Translations under genes and position numbers: made by a program
In this document: positions 1-8,356 of the stretch, in pieces
How the letters are laid out: every line of letters begins with the position of its first letter
Position numbering within the stretch: position 1 is the stretch's first letter
Source of the DNA: Psychrobacter sp. JB385
GTDB lineage: Bacteria; Pseudomonadota; Gammaproteobacteria; Pseudomonadales; Moraxellaceae
Direction: 5' to 3'
DNA: 64,000 nt
Assembly (NCBI RefSeq): GCF_900163785.1
Contig: NZ_FUKN01000013.1
Location: forward strand, 372,001-436,000
The notes under the pieces: model-generated
Told to the model about the DNA's origin: nothing
Seen by the model: only the letters and a program-made list of their open reading frames with translations
The model's database searches: none

Positions 1-1
1 C

Positions 2-376
2 TCAGAATCGTTTGCGATGATTCGAGGCGGTCATGTCAATCTTGCCATATTAGGCGCCATGGAAGTCTCAGAGCAAGGTGATCTTGCTAACTGGATGATT
101 CCTAAAAAAATGGTCAAAGGTATGGGCGGCGCTATGGATTTGGTCGCTGGCGTGCAGCGAGTGATTGTACTGATGGAGCAAGTCAATAAACACGGCGAGC
201 CAAAGATTCTTGCTAACTGTGAGCTGCCATTGACGGGTAAAGGCGTGGTAGATCGTATCATCACTGAACTTGCGGTATTGGATGTCACAGAAAAGGGTCT
301 AAAGCTGGTTGAGTTGGCAGACGGTGTTAGCTTTGATGAGTTGCAAGAAAAAACCCCTGTCAGCATTGCCCAGTAG
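2..376 (+). CDS. scoB: 3-oxoacid (succinyl-CoA:acetoacetate) CoA-transferase subunit B, 3' part
   Basis: Subunit B of the CoA-transferase that moves CoA from succinyl-CoA to acetoacetate in the cytoplasm, so that acetoacetate can be thiolysed. Only about 124 C-terminal residues are present: the frame is already open at the left edge, so the true start lies outside the window (the family is about 215 residues). The retained part carries highly conserved family blocks, [37 protein letters not shown] and [14 protein letters not shown]. It ends 51 bases before a 3-hydroxybutyrate dehydrogenase in the same direction, so the pair probably forms the end of a ketone-body utilisation operon with subunit A to the left. 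The family identity is sure; the exact physiological acyl donor is inferred. Confidence 0.93.
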   Translation, partial: SESFAMIRGGHVNLAILGAMEVSEQGDLANWMIPKKMVKGMGGAMDLVAGVQRVIVLMEQVNKHGEPKILANCELPLTGKGVVDRIITELAVLDVTEKGLKLVELADGVSFDELQEKTPVSIAQ

Positions 377-427
377 AGATTGAGCGCTCAAATTCGTTAC
401 TTATTTTGATTTTATAAAGGAAAATAT

Positions 428-1228
428 ATGGCGACCCAATTACAACAGGATTTGACGGGCAAGGTGGCCTTAGTCACTGGCGCCGCAAGTGGTATCGGGC
501 GCGATATTGCTGATACTTACGCGCAAGCAGGGGCAGCGGTCGGCATCGCAGACATAAACATTGACGCCGCCCAAAAGGCGGTTGATGCTATCGAAGCTTG
601 TGGCGGTAAAGCATTCGCCATTGCAATGGATGTGACATCGGAAGCTGCTGTTAACGATGGGGTACAAAAATTGGTTGATACCTTTGGTGGGATTGACATT
701 TTGGTCTCCAATGCAGGTATTCAGATTATTGATCCTATTCACAAAATGAGTTTTAGTGACTGGAAAAAAATGCTAGATATCCATTTAGATGGCGCCTTTT
801 TGACCACCAAAGCTGCTTTGCAACATATGTACAAAGATGACAAAGGCGGTACGGTCATCTACATGGGGTCAGTGCATTCGCATGAAGCCTCATTGTACAA
901 AGCACCTTATGTGACGGCCAAGCATGGTTTGCTAGGACTGTGCCGTGTACTTGCCAAAGAAGGGGCTGAGCATAATGTGCGTGCGCATGTCATTTGCCCA
1001 GGATTTGTCAAAACGCCTTTGGTTGAGAAGCAAATTCCGCAACAGGCAAGCGAGAAAGGGATTAGTGAAGAAGCAGTCGTCAACGACATTATGTTAGTCA
1101 ATACCGTCGATAAGGAGTTTACTACTGTCGATGATATTGCACAATTGGCCTTGTTTTTAGCGGCGTTCCCAAGCAATGTCTTCACTGGACAGTCTATTGT
1201 TGCCAGTCATGGTTGGTTTATGAATTGA
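428..1228 (+). CDS. bdhA: 3-hydroxybutyrate dehydrogenase (SDR family)
   Basis: NAD-dependent short-chain dehydrogenase that interconverts 3-hydroxybutyrate and acetoacetate in the cytoplasm. The 266-residue protein shows the SDR cofactor motif TGAASGIG at residues 17-24, the NAG motif in SNAGIQ, a catalytic Ser in [10 protein letters not shown] and the YxxxK pair in YVTAKHG. The stretch [19 protein letters not shown] and the C-terminal [14 protein letters not shown] are typical of 3-hydroxybutyrate dehydrogenases rather than generic SDRs. An AAAGGAAAAT ribosome site precedes the ATG. It follows scoB by 51 bases, which fits a pathway 3-hydroxybutyrate to acetoacetate to acetoacetyl-CoA, and an intrinsic terminator follows directly. 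Confidence 0.92.
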   Translation: MATQLQQDLTGKVALVTGAASGIGRDIADTYAQAGAAVGIADINIDAAQKAVDAIEACGGKAFAIAMDVTSEAAVNDGVQKLVDTFGGIDILVSNAGIQIIDPIHKMSFSDWKKMLDIHLDGAFLTTKAALQHMYKDDKGGTVIYMGSVHSHEASLYKAPYVTAKHGLLGLCRVLAKEGAEHNVRAHVICPGFVKTPLVEKQIPQQASEKGISEEAVVNDIMLVNTVDKEFTTVDDIAQLALFLAAFPSNVFTGQSIVASHGWFMN

Positions 1229-1260
1229 TACCTTATTAATAAATGTCTGTTACTGGTGCC

Positions 1261-1299
1261 AAACCACAAGGTCATTCCTACTGGCGTTGTGGTTTTTTT
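1261..1299 (+). terminator. Intrinsic terminator after bdhA
   Basis: A perfect 9-bp stem, AAACCACAA pairing with TTGTGGTTT, is followed by a run of T. It closes the scoB-bdhA transcription unit. Confidence 0.85.
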
Positions 1300-1435
1300 A
1301 TGTCTGTAATTGAGCTACACTGTCACGAGAAAAGGTTTGGACAAAAGGCTTGTCAGCTATATCATTGACCGCATCAGAGTAGTGCTTGATTTGTCTTGCC
1401 ATACCAACCCACTTGTATAGGTAGCAACGGTAGCC

Positions 1436-2653
1436 ATGTTTAATTTTATGAAGAAAAAAACCAATTCAGACCCTGAAACGCCGCAACAAAGAGCAGAGCG
1501 AGATAGTGCCGTTGATAAAGTACTACTCGGCTATGAAATTGGTACGGTGAGTATCGCGACCATGGTCACAGGTCTTGAGCGTCAAGGTGACCAGCTTACT
1601 TTGGATTTGCGGCTACCTCAAGACAGTCGTCCTGAAAGCATTCAACAGGAACTGGGACAGCTTCTTCAGCCGCATGGCATTAATACCATACATATGAATG
1701 TACGTTTGCCTGCACCAGAAAAAGGAGCAGGATCGACCTTACCTAAGCCCATGCCAAAGACAACCAATGCCATGGACAATCAAAGCCAGTCATCTGCAAC
1801 CAATAATGCCAATGCTGAACCAGCAATTACCAAGTCAGCGCCAACACAAGCCTCATTGGCAGCGCATCCACGTATACGTCATATCATCGTCGTGGCATCG
1901 GGCAAAGGCGGCGTTGGTAAATCAACCACCACCGTCAATATTGCGTTAGCATTACAAAAACTTGGTAACCGCGTAGGCGTACTTGATGCAGACATTTATG
2001 GGCCTAGTATGCCAACGATGTTGGGTGTAGATAGCGTAAAACCTGAGTTAGAAAATGAGCAATTTGTTCCTGTTAATGCGCATGGCTTAGCGATGCTATC
2101 GATTGGTAGTCTGCTCGATGGTGATAATACGCCTGTTGCTTGGCGTGGTCCTAAAGCGACAGGGGCTTTGATGCAACTATACAATCAAACCAACTGGCCA
2201 CAGCTAGACTACTTGGTGATTGATATGCCGCCAGGAACAGGGGATATTCAACTGACATTGGCGCAGCGTATTCCAGTAACGGGTGCGGTGATTGTCACGA
2301 CGCCACAGCATGTAGCACTACTCGATGCACAAAAAGGCATAGAGATGTTTAACAAAACCAATATTCCTGTGCTTGGCGTGGTTGAGAATATGGCACTACA
2401 TACCTGTAGCAACTGCAACCATACCGAAGCCATCTTTGGTACGGGTGGTGGTGAGCGGATCGCTGAGCAGTATCACGTGCCTTTATTGGGGCAACTACCG
2501 CTGGCTAGTGGCATCCGTGCTCAAGTGGATAAAGGGGAACCAAGCGTATTGGCTGATGATGAGTTTGCGTCATATTATGTGAACATCGCTAAAAACATCG
2601 AAACCAATATTGATAAATTCGCCAAGCCTGTTGATGACAAGCGGATCTTTTAA
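1436..2653 (+). CDS. apbC: Iron-sulfur cluster carrier protein ApbC/Mrp
   Basis: P-loop ATPase of the Mrp/NBP35 family, a scaffold or carrier that delivers Fe-S clusters to apoproteins in the cytoplasm. The 405-residue protein has an N-terminal MIP18-like (DUF59) domain, a low-complexity Asn/Gln/Ala linker of about 50 residues, then the MRP core with the deviant Walker A motif GKGGVGKST near residue 156, DADIYGPSMP, VIDMPPGTGD and a CxxC pair in TCSNCNH near residue 323 that would bind the bridging cluster. Start chosen at the first ATG; an in-frame ATG four codons later is an alternative. It stands alone, followed by an unknown gene and then dcd. A gap of about 200 bases upstream should hold its promoter. 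Confidence 0.93.
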   Translation: MFNFMKKKTNSDPETPQQRAERDSAVDKVLLGYEIGTVSIATMVTGLERQGDQLTLDLRLPQDSRPESIQQELGQLLQPHGINTIHMNVRLPAPEKGAGSTLPKPMPKTTNAMDNQSQSSATNNANAEPAITKSAPTQASLAAHPRIRHIIVVASGKGGVGKSTTTVNIALALQKLGNRVGVLDADIYGPSMPTMLGVDSVKPELENEQFVPVNAHGLAMLSIGSLLDGDNTPVAWRGPKATGALMQLYNQTNWPQLDYLVIDMPPGTGDIQLTLAQRIPVTGAVIVTTPQHVALLDAQKGIEMFNKTNIPVLGVVENMALHTCSNCNHTEAIFGTGGGERIAEQYHVPLLGQLPLASGIRAQVDKGEPSVLADDEFASYYVNIAKNIETNIDKFAKPVDDKRIF

Positions 2654-2723
2654 TGTTTGAAAAGTCTGATGAAGGACGGCATTTTTATGTCTAAAATATT
2701 AGTACTTACTTAAAGAGAGTATT

Positions 2724-3146
2724 TTGAGTTTATCTACCTATGAAAGGCATCTTAAAGAAGTGCCAAAAAAATACAACGTATTACAGTTATTTCGGCCGCC
2801 GATATATGTGATTGAGCTGTCAAATAATCAACTGAGAACCGTTTGCTACTACAAAGATGGTAGTAGCAAGCGCCATCAGCTCAATGCTGACTTTAGTAAC
2901 CGTCGTATGGTGATTGCCGATTTTCTTAAGGCAGTACAGGCTACTTCTGATCTGCTTCAACAGTTTCCCAAACACCCATTTGGAGTAAATACTTTTGCAG
3001 TAGCTAATGTGACTGAAGAGTTGGCAGATGGTTTGACTATGGTAGAGATCAAAGCCGTTATGGAGGCTGTTTGGACAGCTTCAGGAGAGGCAAAAAGAAA
3101 AATAGTGTATACCACTGTTAGTTACCAAGGACAGACAGTTTCCTAA
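2724..3146 (+). CDS. Hypothetical protein, 140 aa
   Basis: I do not recognise this protein. It begins with TTG preceded by a good AAAGAGAG ribosome site; no ATG start would keep the N-terminal part. It has no signal peptide, membrane segment or cysteine-rich motif, and is mixed basic/hydrophobic with one internal Cys. The segment IYVIELSNNQLRTVCYYKDG looks like beta-hairpins and the C-terminal half (about residues 65-125) looks helical. It lies 70 bases after apbC and 133 bases before dcd on the same strand, so it may be co-transcribed with apbC. Codon use resembles the neighbours, which argues for a real gene. Confidence 0.65.
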   Translation: MSLSTYERHLKEVPKKYNVLQLFRPPIYVIELSNNQLRTVCYYKDGSSKRHQLNADFSNRRMVIADFLKAVQATSDLLQQFPKHPFGVNTFAVANVTEELADGLTMVEIKAVMEAVWTASGEAKRKIVYTTVSYQGQTVS

Positions 3147-3279
3147 AATGCTGCAATGATAATGACCGTAGGCTTCGTTGACTATAAACTTATTGCGCCC
3201 CTATAAATTAACCCATCAATTCCGTATAATCACCACTATCAAAAAATCGTCGCTACTAAATATTTGCTAAGGAATAACA

Positions 3280-3855
3280 ATGTCTATCAAATCTGACCGC
3301 TGGATTCGTAAAATGGCTGAAGAGCATGGCATGATTGAGCCATACGAACCAGGTCAAGTGCGTTTCAATGATGATGGCGAGCGTTTGGTGAGTTACGGTA
3401 CGTCAAGCTATGGTTATGACGTGCGCTGTGCCCCTGAATTCAAAGTATTTACCAACGTTCATTCGGTTGTCGTGGATCCTAAAAACTTTGATGAAAAAAG
3501 CTTTATAGATATTGTGGGTGACGAGTGTATTATTCCGCCTAACTCATTTGCGCTAGCACGTACGATGGAGTATTTTCGTATTCCACGCGACGTATTAACC
3601 ATTTGTCTTGGCAAGTCAACGTATGCACGCTGCGGCATCATCGTCAACGTCACGCCACTTGAGCCTGAATGGGAAGGGCACGTTACCTTAGAATTCAGTA
3701 ATACAACCAATCTACCCGCGCGTATTTATGCGGGGGAAGGCGTTGCACAAATGCTGTTCTTCCAAAGCGATGCTGATGATGTGTGCGAGACCAGTTATAA
3801 AGATCGTGGTGGTAAGTACCAAGGCCAACGCGGTGTAACGTTACCTAGAACGTAA
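3280..3855 (+). CDS. dcd: dCTP deaminase
   Basis: Deaminates dCTP to dUTP, feeding dUMP and thymidylate synthesis in the cytoplasm. The 191-residue length is normal for the Proteobacterial enzyme. Visible family blocks are [11 protein letters not shown] near the N-terminus, [20 protein letters not shown] in the centre, with the catalytic Glu in the following [14 protein letters not shown], and the C-terminal [12 protein letters not shown] lid over the nucleotide. AAGGAATAACA precedes the ATG. A bidirectional terminator follows and separates it from convergent sspB. Confidence 0.96.
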   Translation: MSIKSDRWIRKMAEEHGMIEPYEPGQVRFNDDGERLVSYGTSSYGYDVRCAPEFKVFTNVHSVVVDPKNFDEKSFIDIVGDECIIPPNSFALARTMEYFRIPRDVLTICLGKSTYARCGIIVNVTPLEPEWEGHVTLEFSNTTNLPARIYAGEGVAQMLFFQSDADDVCETSYKDRGGKYQGQRGVTLPRT

Positions 3856-3912
3856 TAACTATACTCATGTCTTAGTGCCTTTATGGGTCTTAGTTTGTCT
3901 AAAAACATAAGC

Positions 3913-3947
3913 AAAAAGCCAGTCATATCGAATATGGCTGGCTTTTT
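3913..3947. terminator. Bidirectional terminator between dcd and sspB
   Basis: AAAAAGCCAG pairs with CTGGCTTTTT, extended by CATAT/ATATG with one mismatch, giving a long stem flanked by A and T runs. It can end both the rightward dcd and the leftward sspA-sspB transcripts. Confidence 0.88.
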
Positions 3948-3963
3948 GTTTGTACGGAGCGGG

Positions 3964-4398
3964 TTATTTTAAAACTTTTAAACCTGCTTTATTATCACGC
4001 TTAGGTTTAGGCGCGCTAGTCGTTTTATTGGCAGTCGTGACCGACTCTTCTTCAGGTTGATAGTTTTCGTATTCGTTCGGGTCAAAAAACATACCTTGTG
4101 AGTTTTCTTTTGCATAAATGCCCATGACTGCGGTGAGTGGCACCCAAATATCTTGTGATACCCCGCCAAAGCGAGCGCTGAAATTAATGTAGTCATTCTC
4201 CATACTCATGTTACCAGTGGCACGGCTGGCAATATTGAGTACGATACGACCATCTTGTACATGCTCTGTTGGAATCTGTACGTTTTCAGCAGTGGCATCG
4301 ACCATTAAGTATGGGGTAAGTTCATTGTCTTCTATCCATTGATATAGCGCGCGCACCATATAGGGACGGGTTGGAGTAATAGAGGTGATGTCGCTCAT
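3964..4398 (-). CDS. sspB: ClpXP protease specificity-enhancing factor SspB
   Basis: Adaptor that tethers ssrA-tagged proteins to ClpX for degradation by ClpXP. The 144-residue protein has the folded tag-binding domain at residues 5-112 (TPTRPYMVRALYQWIEDN, PYLMVDA, IVLNIASRATGNMSMEN, FSARFGGVSQDIWVPLTAV, IYAKENSQGMFF), an acidic/Thr-rich flexible linker, and a short C-terminal GLKVLK that matches the ClpX-binding XB tail. It follows sspA in the same direction with a 131-base gap, the usual sspA-sspB order in Gammaproteobacteria. Confidence 0.95.
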   Translation of the reverse strand: MSDITSITPTRPYMVRALYQWIEDNELTPYLMVDATAENVQIPTEHVQDGRIVLNIASRATGNMSMENDYINFSARFGGVSQDIWVPLTAVMGIYAKENSQGMFFDPNEYENYQPEEESVTTANKTTSAPKPKRDNKAGLKVLK

Positions 4399-4529
4399 TG
4401 TTTGGCTTCCTATATTGATTGCATTGAATGATTACATTTAAAGTGATGGTTTCAACTTTTCATCGATTTACCAAGGATTTATACTCTTTACTGTTTTTTA
4501 TTTTAAGGCTGTGACATCTGATTGTCTAA

Positions 4530-5144
4530 TCAGCGTACGCTTTTTTGAAAACTGTCTCGCTCAAAGACCCGTTTTTGATATTCAAATAACGGACGACTAA
4601 TAGCGCGTGGCAATTCAATCTTCATCTCTTCGAGTCGCCATAATAAAGGTGCCAACAGAACATCGCACCACCCAAATTCATCCGCCATAAAATAAGACTT
4701 ATGAGCAAACAAAGGGGATAGGGTGATTAAAGAATCGCTTAGTTGTTTTTTAGCCATCGCTGCCTGCGCTTTATTGAAGCTATCTGGGTGCGTCAGTAGG
4801 CGTTTGCCAAGTGATAGCCAATCACGCTGAATGCGCCAAGCAAGCTGCCGGAACTGCGCGCGCTCTTGTGGTGTCTCAGGCAATAACTTGTTTGTGTGGT
4901 AACGTTCTTCAAGATACTCAAAGATGACATTGATTTCATAGAGCGCAATTTCACGCTGCTGTAAAACAGGCAACGTATGATAGGGATTGAGCTCGGTTAA
5001 GTCTTCAGGACGCTCAGAATGTAGGCGTGATAAATAGTAAGCAAGCTTTTTTTCTTCAAGTAATAGGCGTACCACATGACTGTCGTAGCCGTCATCAGCG
5101 TATAAAATTAGCTGACTGCTTGGTATGTCATTCGCATCAATCAT
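4530..5144 (-). CDS. sspA: Stringent starvation protein A (GST-fold RNA polymerase-associated protein)
   Basis: GST-fold protein that binds RNA polymerase and alters transcription during starvation and acid stress; it is not expected to be an active glutathione transferase. The 204-residue protein shows a thioredoxin-like N-terminal half (LILYADDGYDSHVVRLLLEE, PYHTLPVLQQREIALYEINVIFEYLEERY) and an all-helical C-terminal half. The pairing with sspB downstream and the petABC operon upstream is the common gammaproteobacterial gene order (petABC-sspA-sspB). A terminator after petC separates it from the bc1 genes. Confidence 0.92.
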   Translation of the reverse strand: MIDANDIPSSQLILYADDGYDSHVVRLLLEEKKLAYYLSRLHSERPEDLTELNPYHTLPVLQQREIALYEINVIFEYLEERYHTNKLLPETPQERAQFRQLAWRIQRDWLSLGKRLLTHPDSFNKAQAAMAKKQLSDSLITLSPLFAHKSYFMADEFGWCDVLLAPLLWRLEEMKIELPRAISRPLFEYQKRVFERDSFQKSVR

Positions 5145-5269
5145 GAAAGCCTAATGTTAGTAGTAAAGCCTGTCATCGTAAACAAAGTCGCCTTATTTAT
5201 CAAGGTAACGTACGTAAACATTGCTGCTCAGCCCTTTATTTGTTGATAGGAGGTTTATCATTTAGGCAC

Positions 5270-5295
5270 AAAAAAGGCACTACCAATGTAGTGCC
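5270..5295 (-). terminator. Terminator of the petABC operon
   Basis: GGCACTAC and GTAGTGCC form an 8-bp stem with a CAAT loop, followed on the minus strand by a T run, 38 bases beyond the petC stop. Confidence 0.85.
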
Positions 5296-5332
5296 CAATA
5301 TTACCTGTAACATCTAGGTATTCAATACTTGG

Positions 5333-6049
5333 TTATTTTACATCTTTCCAGAACTCTTTATTCAATAAGTAAACTGGGATTAGTAAAACAAGTAAGAATA
5401 AAATAACAAAGAAACCAATCACTTGACGGTCGTGACGTGCCGGCTCTGCCATCCATGCCATAAAGTTAACCAAGTCACCAACCTCGCTTTGAAACTCTTC
5501 GGCACTTAGCTGCTCTTGCATATTGTGTAATACATGAGGCATTGCTGCATTTTGTAGCACTAAGTTATTAGCGCCCCAAGGACGGCTTGGGTCTTCATAA
5601 AACGAGAGTAGGTAAGTATATACCCAATCATCACCACGCAGTCTCGTCTCAAGTGACAAATCTGGAGGCGCTGCGCCAAACCATGCTGCTTGTACTTCAG
5701 GGTTAATCTCAGCGTCGATATGATCACCGATTTGATCAGTGGTGACCATCAGGTACTTTTCGACCAGCTCTGGCGGTATCTCTAAATCTTTGGCAATGCG
5801 TGAGTGCCGAACATACTTTGCTGAGTGACAACCCGCACAGTAGTTCATAAAAGTTTTCGCACCATTTTGTAGAGAACCCTTATTGGTAAAATCAATAGGA
5901 GCAGTACTACAAGCTAAATGCTCTTCAACACCTTCAGCGTTCACGAATGTACCACATCCGTGACCGCCAGCTGCTAATGCCGTACCAGCAGTCAAGGTCA
6001 ATGTCGCGCCTAAGCCTAGACCAGCTAGGGATTTAATTAGCGTGCTCAT
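5333..6049 (-). CDS. petC: Cytochrome c1 of the bc1 complex
   Basis: Membrane-anchored c-type cytochrome of ubiquinol:cytochrome c reductase, taking electrons from the Rieske protein at the periplasmic face. The 238-residue precursor has a signal peptide ending in AGTALAAGG, the haem site CAGCH near residue 72, a likely Met ligand region toward the C-terminus (NLVLQNAAMPHVL), and one C-terminal anchor helix (VIGFFVILFLLVLLIPVYLL). Its ATG overlaps the petB stop by one base (ATGA), so translation is coupled. It is the last gene of petABC. Confidence 0.96.
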   Translation of the reverse strand: MSTLIKSLAGLGLGATLTLTAGTALAAGGHGCGTFVNAEGVEEHLACSTAPIDFTNKGSLQNGAKTFMNYCAGCHSAKYVRHSRIAKDLEIPPELVEKYLMVTTDQIGDHIDAEINPEVQAAWFGAAPPDLSLETRLRGDDWVYTYLLSFYEDPSRPWGANNLVLQNAAMPHVLHNMQEQLSAEEFQSEVGDLVNFMAWMAEPARHDRQVIGFFVILFLLVLLIPVYLLNKEFWKDVK

Positions 6050-7275
6050 CAGTGACCTCCGGTAACGCGTTCTGGTGGCTGTTTACACTTCTCAATGGCA
6101 GTGTAGAACGGCATCAGTAAGAAGAACAAGAAATATAGAATCGTAAACACACGAGCCATAATAGTCGCTGTTGGTGTTGCAGGAGTTGCACCTAAATAGC
6201 CCAATACGATAAAGCTAATAGCAAAGACGGTAAGTGCAATCTTAGATAAAATACCCTTATAGCGCATAGAGCGTACAGGCGATCTATCAAGCCAAGGAAT
6301 TAAGAATAACACAGCAATAGCAGCACCCATGGCGATAACACCACCAAGCTTATCAGGAACCGCACGCAAAATGGCATAGAATGGCGTGTAGTACCATACT
6401 GGTGCAATATGCGCTGGTGTTTTCAGTGAGTTGGCCGTCTCAAAGTTTGGTGGCTCAAGGAAGAACCCGCCGCCTTCTGGGAAGAAGAATACCACTGCAA
6501 AGAAGCAGATAAAGAAGACCACGATACCAACCATATCATGCACAGTGTAATACGGATGGAATTCAATACCGTCTAATGGTACACCGTTTTTGTCTTTTAG
6601 CTTCTTGATATCGATACCATCAGGGTTGTTTGAACCCACATGGTGGAGCGCCACAATGTGCATAAATACCAGACCCACTAGTACTAATGGGATAGCAACC
6701 ACGTGCAGGGCAAAGAAACGGTTTAAGGTAATACCAGAGATGATATAGTCACCACGTACCCACTCAGCAAGACCGTCACCAATGACTGGTAGCGCGGCAG
6801 GAAGGTTCAAAATAACCTGTGCACCCCAGAATGACATGTTGCCCCAAGGTAGCAAGTATCCAAAGAAACCTTCTGCCATAAGCGCTAGATAAATACCCAT
6901 ACCGATGAGCCAAATCAGCTCACGAGGTTTCTGGTATGAACCGTATAATAGCGCTCTAAACATATGTAAGTACACTACGACAAAAAACGCAGAGGCGCCA
7001 GTCGAATGCATATAGCGGATGAGCCAGCCACCTTTTACGTCACGCATGATGTATTCAACAGATGCAAATGCCCCTTCGGCACTTGGATTGTACATCATCG
7101 TCAGCCATATACCGGTCACCAATTGGTTGACCAATACAATCATCGATAGCACGCCAAAAAAGTACCAAAAGTTAAAGTTCTTTGGCGCATAGTACTTTGA
7201 CATATGGTATTCATAGGTTTCTGTCGCTGGAAAACGCGCGTCCACCCAGTGCATTAACTTTTTACCCATACTCAT
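6049..7275 (-). CDS. petB: Cytochrome b of the bc1 complex
   Basis: Integral membrane, two-haem subunit that oxidises ubiquinol at the Qo site and reduces quinone at Qi. About 408 residues with eight or more membrane helices. Characteristic pieces are the haem-binding helices with YMHSTGASAFFVVVYLHMFR and ALHVVAIPLVLVGLVFMHIV, the Qo-loop WGAQVILNLPAALPVIG, and PEGGGFFLEP standing near the usual PEWY-containing loop. I place the start at ATG 7275, one base after the petA stop and seven bases after GGGGAGG; a TTG at 7290 is in frame but would overlap petA. Confidence 0.95.
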   Translation of the reverse strand: MSMGKKLMHWVDARFPATETYEYHMSKYYAPKNFNFWYFFGVLSMIVLVNQLVTGIWLTMMYNPSAEGAFASVEYIMRDVKGGWLIRYMHSTGASAFFVVVYLHMFRALLYGSYQKPRELIWLIGMGIYLALMAEGFFGYLLPWGNMSFWGAQVILNLPAALPVIGDGLAEWVRGDYIISGITLNRFFALHVVAIPLVLVGLVFMHIVALHHVGSNNPDGIDIKKLKDKNGVPLDGIEFHPYYTVHDMVGIVVFFICFFAVVFFFPEGGGFFLEPPNFETANSLKTPAHIAPVWYYTPFYAILRAVPDKLGGVIAMGAAIAVLFLIPWLDRSPVRSMRYKGILSKIALTVFAISFIVLGYLGATPATPTATIMARVFTILYFLFFLLMPFYTAIEKCKQPPERVTGGH

Positions 7276-7276
7276 A

Positions 7277-7861
7277 TTAAGCCTCCCCAACCGTCAAAAT
7301 GGTACCATCCATACCATATTCTGGGACGGGTAAATTAAGCGGTGCAGGAACGCCACTGTATACACGGCCTGCTAAGTCATATTTTGACCCATGACACGGA
7401 CAGAAAAATCCACCATACCAATCGTTACCACCTAAATCCACTGCGCCCACATCAGGACGGTAGTTCGGTGCACAACCCAAATGCGTACAAACGCCTTCAA
7501 CCACCAATATGGTTGGTTCTAAAGAGCGAGTAGGGTTTTTGCAGTATTCAGGCTGTAAAGACGCATCAGAATTAGGATCAGACAATAATGGTTTGACTGA
7601 CTCTAGTCCCGCGACCATATCTTCGGTGCGTTTAACCACATAAATAGGTTTACCGCGGTATTTGACAACGATCATTTGTCCTGCTTCGATAGAACCAATA
7701 TCTTGGGTCACTGCAGCCCCTGCAGCCTCAGCTTTAGCACTTGGATACCAAGAACGGACAAAAGGGGTCGCCACAGCAGCTACCCCAGCTGCACCGATTG
7801 CGGCAGTCGAGGCAATAAGAACTCTACGGCGTTGTACATTAACGCCTTCGGCTTGGCTCAT
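7277..7861 (-). CDS. petA: Rieske iron-sulfur protein of the bc1 complex
   Basis: Periplasmic [2Fe-2S] protein that shuttles electrons from ubiquinol to cytochrome c1. The 194-residue protein has an N-terminal anchor carrying a twin-arginine-like NVQRRRVLIAS followed by a hydrophobic helix, and two cluster-binding boxes, CTHLGC and CPCHGS, each giving one Cys and one His ligand. GGAGGAAG lies eight bases before the ATG. It is the first gene of petABC; the roughly 500-base gap upstream should contain the operon promoter. Confidence 0.97.
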   Translation of the reverse strand: MSQAEGVNVQRRRVLIASTAAIGAAGVAAVATPFVRSWYPSAKAEAAGAAVTQDIGSIEAGQMIVVKYRGKPIYVVKRTEDMVAGLESVKPLLSDPNSDASLQPEYCKNPTRSLEPTILVVEGVCTHLGCAPNYRPDVGAVDLGGNDWYGGFFCPCHGSKYDLAGRVYSGVPAPLNLPVPEYGMDGTILTVGEA

Positions 7862-8234
7862 TAATACTTCCTCCAGGTGAATGAAATGGGATTACCCCAC
7901 ACTGGGTTTGTGGCTTAGAAAATACACAATATCAAGCCACTTTAGCTGTGCCTAATCTTGCTAATTGTTGCTATTCTAAGCTATTTTGGTGATAAAATAA
8001 ATTATTGCGTTAAAAATAAAGCAACCTTTGTAGGACATATTATAAGGTTGAATATGATGACCAGCATAAAATAACTAACGTTATCAATATCTAGCATCTA
8101 TGTTTTTTACTAGGGATTGTAAATGTGATGACCTTATAATTAATAAGGATATTTAGTAATAGCGCATGATACTTGAAATTGCGGTAATGTTCACTAACTT
8201 TCAGTATCTAAACAGATTGTAACTGCTTTATAAA
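7862..8234. other. Intergenic region upstream of petABC
   Basis: AT-rich, with no open frame of gene quality on either strand. It should hold the leftward petABC promoter, but I see no convincing -35/-10 pair or operator to name. Confidence 0.5.
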
Positions 8235-8275
8235 CAAATAATCACCACTTTATCCTGTAAAGCGGTGATTATTTG
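8235..8275 (-). terminator. Hairpin terminator downstream of uup
   Basis: CAAATAATCACC pairs perfectly with GGTGATTATTTG; after one mismatch the stem continues with CTTTA/TAAAG around a TCCTG loop. The T tract on the minus strand is weak (TTTGTTTAT), so it may instead be a processed 3' end of the uup transcript. Confidence 0.65.
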
Positions 8276-8356
8276 AAGGTCTTTAAGCATTTATCGAGCA
8301 AAAATAAGCAATGTCTAACAGGTTTTTCTAAAGAGATAATAAGTTATTTCTTACTA

